From the NCBI GenBank assembly GCA_023487965.1, contig JAMDBV010000047.1, positions 1-5,619 of the forward strand: 5,619 nucleotides of DNA. Direction: 5' to 3'. A program made the translations under genes and the position numbers. Of this stretch, positions 1-5,619 are shown in pieces (within the stretch, counting starts at the first letter, position 1; every line of letters starts with the position of its first letter). The DNA comes from Patescibacteria group bacterium. Its GTDB lineage: Bacteria > Patescibacteriota > Minisyncoccia > Phycocordibacterales > PALSA-1337. Under the pieces are notes generated by a model that did no database searches, was not told the DNA's origin, and saw only the letters and a list, made by a program, of their open reading frames with translations.

Positions 1-490
1 AGGGCCGGGCATGGTGATGGAAGCAATGCCTGTCGTGAGAGCAGTCGAAAAAGCGGTGAAGACAATCTCACGAAGAAAGGGGAATAGAATGAAAATCGTA
101 TTTTTCGGACCGAGCGGCAAGCAGTTCACGAACGCAAAAGCAGAGAGTCTCAAGAAATATTCTGACGTAATATTTATCTGTGGACGCTATGAAGGTATCG
201 ATGCTAGGGTAAAGAAAATGTTCAGGGTGGAAGAAATATCTATTGGTCCATATATACTCTCGGGCGGAGAATTGCCAGCAATGGTTATGATTGAAGCAAT
301 ATCGAGAAGAATAAAGGGAGTAATCGGTGATTATAAATCGATTGAAGAAAAGCGGGTGGCAGGTTCAAATGTATATACTCGACCAGAAGTTGTAGAATTT
401 AAAGGGAAGAAGTATAAAGTGCCAAAGATATTGCTTTCAGGCCATCATGGCCGTATAGACACGTGGAAATCCGCAAATAAGGGCAAATGA
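1..490 (+). CDS. trmD: tRNA (guanine(37)-N1)-methyltransferase TrmD, 5'-truncated by the window edge
   Basis: This SPOUT-class enzyme transfers methyl from S-adenosylmethionine to N1 of G37, next to the anticodon, which prevents +1 frameshifting. The reading frame is open from the window edge: base 1 ends a codon and bases 2-13 read GPGM, the family's conserved GGGPGM motif, so about 55-60 N-terminal residues lie outside and the ATG at 11 is not the start. Counting from base 2, visible motifs are GRYEGID (61-67) and SIGPYILSGGEL (80-91), both from the trefoil-knot SAM site, YTRPEV (125-130) and LLSGHHGRIDTW (144-155). It ends in TGA seven residues later, lacking the roughly 50-residue C-terminal helical part of E. 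coli TrmD. The segment before YTRP is also shorter and different from the DSF..GLLD stretch holding the E. coli general base D169. G+C is about 39% over 121-420, lower than in rpoB. No terminator is visible after the stop. The family call is secure; intact activity is inferred. Confidence 0.95.
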   Translation, partial: GPGMVMEAMPVVRAVEKAVKTISRRKGNRMKIVFFGPSGKQFTNAKAESLKKYSDVIFICGRYEGIDARVKKMFRVEEISIGPYILSGGELPAMVMIEAISRRIKGVIGDYKSIEEKRVAGSNVYTRPEVVEFKGKKYKVPKILLSGHHGRIDTWKSANKGK

Positions 491-509
491 TATTTATCCC
501 CAAGAACGC

Positions 510-537
510 TTGACATATCAGGTGGCTATGCTAGGGT
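510..537 (+). promoter_or_regulatory. Predicted sigma70-type promoter for rpoBC
   Basis: A perfect -35 hexamer TTGACA lies at 510-515. After a 16-base spacer there is a -10 TAGGGT at 532-537, preceded by TGC at 529-531, which gives an extended -10 (TGnTAnnnT). The -10 matches the consensus only at its key T, A and final T. It begins 20 bases after the trmD stop, in the only sizeable gap of the window, and points at rpoB. Transcription would start near 543-546 and leave a leader of about 120 bases. A weaker second candidate is an extended -10 TGATACTAT at 610-618, which has no recognisable -35. Confidence 0.6.
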
Positions 538-539
538 AA

Positions 540-665
540 CAATCAACTTCGCCGAGATTGAGTTCCGGCCTTGCGGAGGATTAGAAAGGCTAAAAATTGG
601 TCCTACCCGTGATACTATTTTATTAAACGTTATCATTAATAACCGTCTTTTGACGGGCTTTTGCC
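540..665 (+). promoter_or_regulatory. Putative transcribed leader of rpoB with several short dyads
   Basis: No gene is recognised in this stretch. Reading it as RNA, short complementary pairs can be found by eye: CAATC 540-544 with GATTG 556-560; TCCG 564-567 with CGGA 574-577; GCCTT 568-572 with AAGGC 586-590, which would form a pseudoknot with the previous stem; and TTATTAA 620-626 with TTAATAA 636-642. A strong Shine-Dalgarno-like GGAGGA sits at 575-580 with no ATG or GTG at normal spacing behind it. The nearest start-like codon is TTG at 597, opening a nine-codon frame that stops at 624-626. These pairings are short and could arise by chance. It does not match a riboswitch or ribosomal-protein leader that I recognise. 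Confidence 0.3.
643..662 (+). terminator. Terminator-like hairpin immediately upstream of the rpoB start
   Basis: CCGTC (643-647) pairs with GACGG (652-656) around a TTTT loop, giving a perfect 5-bp GC-rich stem, followed by GC and a TTTT run at 659-662. It ends only 3 bases before the rpoB ATG. The stem is short and the U tract interrupted, so this is at best a weak intrinsic terminator or attenuator. It could equally act on translation initiation, since it occupies the place where a ribosome binding site would be. Termination of trmD read-through is a third option. Confidence 0.35.
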
Positions 666-3600
666 ATGACCACGACATTTGCCACAAGACCGAAAAAGTA
701 TTTTGCCAGATACCAAGCGCCGATGGCCGATATGCCAAACCTTGTCGAAGCGCAGATCGCTTCGTACAAAGTCCTCCTCGGAGAGAGCATACCGAATCTG
801 CTCAAGGAATTTTCGCCGATCAAAGATTATGCCGAGAAGAAATTCGAATTGTCATTGAGCGATTTCGAGATTGTAAAACCGAAATACGATGAGCATTACG
901 CCAAGAATAATAAGCTCAATTATGAAGGTCAGATCAAGGTAAAAGTCCTACTCAAGAACAAGTCTCTGAATTCCGAAAAGGAGCAGGAAATGTTTCTGGC
1001 TGATTTTCCTCTCATGACCGATCATGGCACGTTTATCATAAACGGTGTCGAAAGAGTTATCGTTCCGCAACTTGCCCGATCGTTCGGTGTCTTTTTTACC
1101 GCCAACGATGTTCGTGGCAAAGTGTATTATGGCGCCAAGATCATCCCGGCGCGCGGTGTTTGGATGGAAATAGAGACGGATACAGACGGCAGTATATATT
1201 GCCGCATCGACAGGAAGAGAAAGTTTCCGATCACGTCGCTCATGAGGATACTCGGGATTGTAAAGGACGAAGAAATGATCAAGGTGTGTGGCGACGATGA
1301 AGGTCTTGTCAAAGCGGTCAAACTGACATTGTCCAAGGATCATGCCAAGAGCTCTGACGAGGCATATGTCGAGATATACAAGAGACTCCGTGACGGCGAC
1401 CTGGCTACCGCCGAGAATGCCAAGTCATTCATCAATGCTATATTGAGCGCCGAAAGGTACGACATATCTCGCGTTGGACGTTTCCGTTTCAACAAGCGCT
1501 TCGGCAAATCCATGGAAGAAAAAGCTCTCGAGAGGAGAACTATCGATATCGACGATATCATGACCACGCTAAAACACGTGGTTGCCATCAGTAATGATCC
1601 GGATATGCAAGCTGACGATATCGACCATTTGGGTTCGCGTCGCGTACGCTATGTCGGAGAGTTGATCGAACAACGCATCCGCCTCGGTCTCACGCAGATG
1701 AAGAGAAACATTCAGGATAGGATGTCAACCGTTGATCCGGATGTGACACTGCCTGTCTCTTTCGTTTATCCGCGACCTCTACAAGCCAGGATCAAGGAAT
1801 TCTTTACGACAAACCAGCTTTCACAGTTCATGCAACAGACCAATACTCTCGATGAGATAGAGCATTTGCGAATACTTACGGCTCTCGGTCCCGGAGGTCT
1901 GTCACGCGATAGAGCCGGATTTGAGGTCCGTGACGTTCACCCGTCTCATTACGGCAGACTTTGCCCGATACATACGCCGGAAGGTCCGAATATCGGTCTC
2001 GTCTTGCACCTTTCGACCTATGCTCGTGTCAATGATTTTGGCATGATAGAGACGCCTTACGCCAAGGTTAAAAACGGCAAGATCACAAAGGAGATCATAT
2101 ACCTCAACGCGCTTGAAGAAGAGAATTTCAAGATTGCTCATGCCGCTACGCCTCATGATGACAATGGTAATATCCTCGGCGATGAAGTCGAGATTCGCAA
2201 GAATGGCAAACCGGCTATGACCGATAAACATGACGTTGATTATATCGACGTTGCGGCCAATCAGGCATTTTCTATCGCCACATCGCTTATCCCATTCCTA
2301 AACCATGATGACGCCAATCGCGCGCTCATGGGTTCGAATATGCAAAAACAAGCTACACCGTGCTTGGTGCCGGAAGCGCCTATTGTGGCTACCGGTATGG
2401 AGCGCAAGGCGGTTGTCGAAACAGGTCGCGTGGTCATCGCTCCGGAGGCCGGCGAAATCACATTTGTCGATGCCAAGAAGATAACATTGAAGACAGACAA
2501 AGGTGAAAAGAAAGACTTCAGTCTTATACTATTCTCGAGAACAAACGGATTTACGGCATTTCATCAAAGGCCGGTTGTGTTTCCGGGCCAAAGAGTCAAG
2601 AAGGGTGATGTACTTGCCGATACATCTACTTCGGAAAACGGTGAAATAGCTCTCGGTCACAATGCCTTGGTCGCATTTATGTCATGGTCTGGTTCGAACT
2701 ACGAAGACGCCATTATCCTTTCTGAACGCGTCGTCAAGAATGCCAAATGGAGCTCGGTACATATAGAAGAATTTGTGGTTAATGTTCGCGATACCAAACT
2801 CGGTCCTGAAGTGACGACGTGTGATATTCCGAACGTAAGCGAAGCCAAACTACGCAATCTGACCGAAGAAGGTATTGTGCGTATCGGCGCCGAAGTGCGC
2901 CCTGGTGATATTCTGGTCGGTAAGATCAGTCCGAAGAGCGAGACACAGCTGACGCCCGAAGAGAGACTCTTGCGTTCGATCTTCGGTGAGAAAGCACGCG
3001 ATGTGAAGGACACTTCGAAGCGCATGGAAAACGGCAAACAAGGTCGCGTCATTTCGGTCAAAGTATTTTCACGCGAAAAAGGAGATAAACTCGAATCGGG
3101 CATTATCAAGAAGATATATATCGAAGTCGCTCAGGTCAGAAATGTCTCTGTCGGAGACAAGATGGCCGGTCGTCACGGAAATAAGGGTGTAATATCAAAG
3201 ATTTTGCCGGAACAGGATATGCCGTACATGGAAGATGGTACGCCGATAGACGTTATCTTGACCCCGCTCGGTGTTCCGTCTCGTATGAACTTGGGTCAGA
3301 TCCTCGAACTGCACCTCGGTCTCGCCGCAAACGCTCTCGGCTATCAGGCGATTGTGCCGCCGTTTATGGGTGCAAAGGATACGGAAATCAAAGATGAATT
3401 GGTAAAAGCCGGTTATGACGCTTCCGGCAAGATGAAGTTGCGTGATGGCAGGACCGGCGAATACTTCGACAAGCCGATCGCCGTGGGCTACATGTACATA
3501 ATGAAACTGCATCATATGGTTGAAGACAAGATACACATGCGTTCAATCGGACCATATTCTCTTATCACTCAACAGCCGTTGGGTGGTAAGGCACAAGGTG

Positions 3601-3851
3601 GCGGACAGCGCTTCGGTGAAATGGAAGTCTGGGCATTGCTCGGCCACGGCGCGGCGCATACATTGCGAGAAATATTGACCGTCAAGTCCGACGACATCAT
3701 TGGACGTTCGCAGACATTCGACGCTATCGTCAAAGGCGAGAGGTTGAAGAGACCAAATCTGCCGGCATCGTTCAATGTTTTGCTAAAGACATTGCGAGGT
3801 TTGGCCTTGAATGTCGAGCTTATCAAAGATGACGGATCGAAAGAGGAATAA
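666..3851 (+). CDS. rpoB: DNA-directed RNA polymerase subunit beta, complete
   Basis: RpoB forms one pincer of the bacterial RNA polymerase and half of its active-site cleft, together with RpoC encoded next door. The 1061 residues cover the family end to end: N-terminal [26 protein letters not shown] near 118-133; the rifampicin-pocket region at 385-408; [25 protein letters not shown], whose Arg contacts the NTP in E. coli (R678); NYEDAI with the active-centre acidic pair E680-D681 (E813-D814 in E. coli); [13 protein letters not shown] with lysines K832 and K840 (K1065, K1073); PSRMNLGQ (R1106); and the C-terminal [19 protein letters not shown] and TVKSDD segments. It is shorter than E. coli RpoB (1342) and B. 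subtilis RpoB (1193) because large lineage insertions are absent. The ATG at 666 was chosen because homology begins within ten residues. No Shine-Dalgarno is visible. Unusual substitutions occur in the rifampicin pocket and in [10 protein letters not shown], where MPWxGYNFED is usual. rpoC follows after 17 bases. Confidence 0.98.
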   Translation: MTTTFATRPKKYFARYQAPMADMPNLVEAQIASYKVLLGESIPNLLKEFSPIKDYAEKKFELSLSDFEIVKPKYDEHYAKNNKLNYEGQIKVKVLLKNKSLNSEKEQEMFLADFPLMTDHGTFIINGVERVIVPQLARSFGVFFTANDVRGKVYYGAKIIPARGVWMEIETDTDGSIYCRIDRKRKFPITSLMRILGIVKDEEMIKVCGDDEGLVKAVKLTLSKDHAKSSDEAYVEIYKRLRDGDLATAENAKSFINAILSAERYDISRVGRFRFNKRFGKSMEEKALERRTIDIDDIMTTLKHVVAISNDPDMQADDIDHLGSRRVRYVGELIEQRIRLGLTQMKRNIQDRMSTVDPDVTLPVSFVYPRPLQARIKEFFTTNQLSQFMQQTNTLDEIEHLRILTALGPGGLSRDRAGFEVRDVHPSHYGRLCPIHTPEGPNIGLVLHLSTYARVNDFGMIETPYAKVKNGKITKEIIYLNALEEENFKIAHAATPHDDNGNILGDEVEIRKNGKPAMTDKHDVDYIDVAANQAFSIATSLIPFLNHDDANRALMGSNMQKQATPCLVPEAPIVATGMERKAVVETGRVVIAPEAGEITFVDAKKITLKTDKGEKKDFSLILFSRTNGFTAFHQRPVVFPGQRVKKGDVLADTSTSENGEIALGHNALVAFMSWSGSNYEDAIILSERVVKNAKWSSVHIEEFVVNVRDTKLGPEVTTCDIPNVSEAKLRNLTEEGIVRIGAEVRPGDILVGKISPKSETQLTPEERLLRSIFGEKARDVKDTSKRMENGKQGRVISVKVFSREKGDKLESGIIKKIYIEVAQVRNVSVGDKMAGRHGNKGVISKILPEQDMPYMEDGTPIDVILTPLGVPSRMNLGQILELHLGLAANALGYQAIVPPFMGAKDTEIKDELVKAGYDASGKMKLRDGRTGEYFDKPIAVGYMYIMKLHHMVEDKIHMRSIGPYSLITQQPLGGKAQGGGQRFGEMEVWALLGHGAAHTLREILTVKSDDIIGRSQTFDAIVKGERLKRPNLPASFNVLLKTLRGLALNVELIKDDGSKEE

Positions 3852-3868
3852 TAAATAATATCAATATC

Positions 3869-5619
3869 ATGAATAATCAAAACGTAAAAAAGAGCAATGA
3901 CTTCATGGATTTCGATCTGATCCGTCTCTCGTTAGCCTCACCTGAAAAGATCCAGGAATGGTCTTTCGGTGAAATAACGCGACCGGAAACGATCAACTAT
4001 CGCACGCAGAGAAGCGAGAAGGGTGGTCTCTTCGATGAGCGAATCTTCGGTCCGGATAGGGACTACGAATGCTATTGTGGAAAATATCGCGGTATTCGCT
4101 ACAAGGGCATAATCTGCGAGAAGTGCGGTGTCGAAATCACACGTTCTATCGTACGCCGTGAGCGCATGGGTCATATCGAACTGGCGACGCCGGTATCGCA
4201 TATCTGGTTCTTGCGCAACGTGCCTTCACGTATCGGTCTCATTCTCGGTCTGTCATCATCCGATCTGGAAAAGGTCGTATATTTCGCCGGTTACATCATC
4301 ACCAAAGTCCATGAAGATGAAAAGGCCAAATTCCTGAAAGATTTGGACACGGAATACAAGTCCAAGGTAAAGACGGCTCAAGATGACAAAACCAAGGAGG
4401 CTCTCAAAGAGTTGCTCCTAGGCGCCCGTCGCGAAATAGAGACTATAGTGCCCGGTTTTGTGATGGACGAAGTCACATATCACAAGTACGCCATGAAATA
4501 CGGCGGTATATTCGAATCAAGCATCGGTGCCGAGGCTATATTTGACCTATTGAAAAAAATCGATCTCGCCAAATTGAAAGAGGAATTGGAAAAGGAATAT
4601 GAACATGTCGGCGCCGCCGATCGCGAAAAGCTCGGCAAGCGTTTGTCATTGGTGAAGCAAATGATCCGCTCTGGCAACAGACCGGAATGGATGTTTCTCA
4701 CAAAAATACCGGTTATTCCTCCTGGTTTGCGTCCGATGGTCGCCCTAGACGGTGGAAGATTTGCTACATCCGATGTGAACGATCTATATCGCCGTGTCAT
4801 AAACCGCAACAATCGTCTACTCAAACTCAAAGAGATCAATGCTCCGGAGGTCATCCTGCGCAATGAAAAGAGAATATTGCAAGAAGCGGTCGATGCTCTT
4901 ATAGACAATTCTATACGCCACAGTTCTTCTGCCGGTGCTGCCGCTCTGGCCGCCCAAAAACGGGCTCTCAAGTCGCTCTCGGACGGGCTCAAGTCAAAGC
5001 GAGGTCTTTTCAGACAGAACCTTCTCGGTAAGCGTGTGGATTATTCAGGCCGTTCGGTTATTGTCGTTGGTCCGGAATTGAGACTCGATCAGTGCGGTCT
5101 GCCAAAGCATATGGCCTTGGAACTATTCAGGCCTTTTGTCATCTCAGGTTTGCTCAAGAAGGAATTGGCCTTCAACATTCGCGGTGCCAATCGTCTCATT
5201 GACGACGGAGCCAAGGAGGTATGGGAAATCCTCGAAGAAGTCATCAAGGGAAAATACGTTTTGCTCAATCGCGCACCGACATTGCATCGCCTAGGCATTC
5301 AGGCCTTCCAGCCGATCCTGATCGAAGGTAATGCCATTCAGGTGCATCCGCTCGTCTGTACCGCTTTCAATGCCGACTTTGACGGTGACCAGATGGCCGT
5401 ACACGTGCCGCTTTCCGATGAGGCGCAATTGGAAGCCAAGGAAATCATGGCTTCGGACAAAAACATCTTGAAGCCGGGTAATAATGATCCGACAGTGGCG
5501 GCAAAAATGCTCGATATCGTCCTCGGCTGTTTCTGGGTCACAAAGTCAGTAGCCAAGAATGATAAGGCGGACAAGAATGGCAAAAAAACATACGAATCGC
5601 CGGAGGCGGCAGTTCTCTC
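3869..5619 (+). CDS. rpoC: DNA-directed RNA polymerase subunit beta', 3'-truncated by the window edge
   Basis: RpoC forms the other pincer of RNA polymerase and carries the catalytic magnesium. The frame stays open to the window end (583 codons plus 2 bases). In order: [14 protein letters not shown] and RPETINYRT at the N-terminus; zinc-ribbon cysteines C68, C70, C83 and C86; [10 protein letters not shown]; a charged helical clamp segment around 148-199, about 40 residues longer than in E. coli; [24 protein letters not shown]; an alanine-rich rudder (about 347-369); switch 2 with [15 protein letters not shown] (382-396); [13 protein letters not shown]; and the catalytic loop NADFDGDQM (501-509), whose D503, D505 and D507 hold the metal. 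The bridge helix, trigger loop and C-terminus lie outside. The gap to rpoB is 17 bases, so co-transcription is likely. ATG 3869 was chosen because the N-terminal extension is short; ATG 3905 (MDFDLIRL) is an alternative with an AAGAG about 11 bases upstream. Neither start has a clear Shine-Dalgarno. The block after the catalytic loop (538-549) departs from consensus. Confidence 0.97.
   Translation, partial: MNNQNVKKSNDFMDFDLIRLSLASPEKIQEWSFGEITRPETINYRTQRSEKGGLFDERIFGPDRDYECYCGKYRGIRYKGIICEKCGVEITRSIVRRERMGHIELATPVSHIWFLRNVPSRIGLILGLSSSDLEKVVYFAGYIITKVHEDEKAKFLKDLDTEYKSKVKTAQDDKTKEALKELLLGARREIETIVPGFVMDEVTYHKYAMKYGGIFESSIGAEAIFDLLKKIDLAKLKEELEKEYEHVGAADREKLGKRLSLVKQMIRSGNRPEWMFLTKIPVIPPGLRPMVALDGGRFATSDVNDLYRRVINRNNRLLKLKEINAPEVILRNEKRILQEAVDALIDNSIRHSSSAGAAALAAQKRALKSLSDGLKSKRGLFRQNLLGKRVDYSGRSVIVVGPELRLDQCGLPKHMALELFRPFVISGLLKKELAFNIRGANRLIDDGAKEVWEILEEVIKGKYVLLNRAPTLHRLGIQAFQPILIEGNAIQVHPLVCTAFNADFDGDQMAVHVPLSDEAQLEAKEIMASDKNILKPGNNDPTVAAKMLDIVLGCFWVTKSVAKNDKADKNGKKTYESPEAAVL

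Noticed and set aside
488..490. Possible TGA recoding (genetic code 25)
   Set aside because: The TGA ends trmD at the expected place after its last conserved motif, and no in-frame TGA occurs in rpoB or the visible rpoC.
650..655. TTGACG as a second -35 element for rpoB
   Set aside because: Its -10 would fall inside the coding region downstream of the ATG, and the bases are part of the hairpin stem.
650..892. 80-codon plus-strand frame overlapping the rpoB start
   Set aside because: It runs in another frame through conserved rpoB N-terminal sequence, and its protein is rich in Cys, His and Arg with no family resemblance. It is an out-of-frame reading.
948..1343. 131-codon minus-strand open frame inside rpoB
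   Set aside because: It is fully antisense to a strongly conserved part of rpoB, and its translation has no recognisable motif. The other minus-strand frames inside rpoB and rpoC, such as 2699-3109 and 4480-4992, are the same kind of shadow.
3849..3871. rpoB-rpoC fusion, known in some bacteria
   Set aside because: A TAA stop at 3849-3851 separates the genes, and rpoC begins with its own ATG in a different frame.
5480..5527. Frameshift in rpoC as the cause of the missing PSQD motif
   Set aside because: The same frame gives well-conserved sequence before (NILKP) and after (DIVLG), so a single indel cannot explain it. A compensated pair of errors is possible but unlikely.
1..5619. Mobile element, CRISPR array, tRNA gene or phage sequence
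   Set aside because: No direct-repeat array, transposase motif, terminal inverted repeats or tRNA-like cloverleaf was seen. Almost all of the window is accounted for by three housekeeping genes.

Overview
The window is a core housekeeping segment read entirely on the + strand: the 3' part of trmD (tRNA m1G37 methyltransferase), a 175-base intergenic region that looks like a promoter plus transcribed leader, a complete rpoB (RNA polymerase beta subunit, 1061 aa), and the 5' part of rpoC (beta' subunit, 583 codons before the window ends). Nothing mobile, no CRISPR array, no tRNA or rRNA gene and no unfamiliar gene family was found.

The most likely source is a bacterium of the Patescibacteria (Candidate Phyla Radiation), probably Parcubacteria-like. 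This is an inference from several features: RpoB is compact and lacks the large insertions of proteobacterial enzymes. TrmD stops right after its SGHH..I..W motif, without the usual C-terminal extension. The RpoC clamp and rudder sequences resemble those I associate with that group. Neither rpoB nor rpoC has a recognisable Shine-Dalgarno sequence. trmD ends in TGA and no TGA interrupts any frame, so TGA is a stop and the recoded (glycine) lineages Gracilibacteria and Absconditabacteria are unlikely.

Layout: 1-490 trmD, cut at its 5' end by the window; 491-665 intergenic, with a consensus -35 TTGACA and an extended -10 at 510-537, then about 120 bases of leader containing several short dyads and, just before the rpoB start, a terminator-like hairpin at 643-662; 666-3851 rpoB; a 17-base gap; 3869-5619 rpoC, open to the window edge. 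rpoB and rpoC form one operon and encode the two halves of the polymerase active-site cleft. trmD is upstream by position only: it has lower G+C and different codon choice, and rpoB seems to have its own promoter.

I found no new biological system. The points worth a second look lie inside the conserved genes and the rpoB leader: a rifampicin-pocket sequence with non-consensus residues at positions 516, 529 and 531 (E. coli numbering), replacement of the usual PSQD block downstream of the RpoC catalytic loop, an alanine-rich rudder and altered switch 2 in RpoC, a shortened and rewritten TrmD, and the hairpin abutting the rpoB start.
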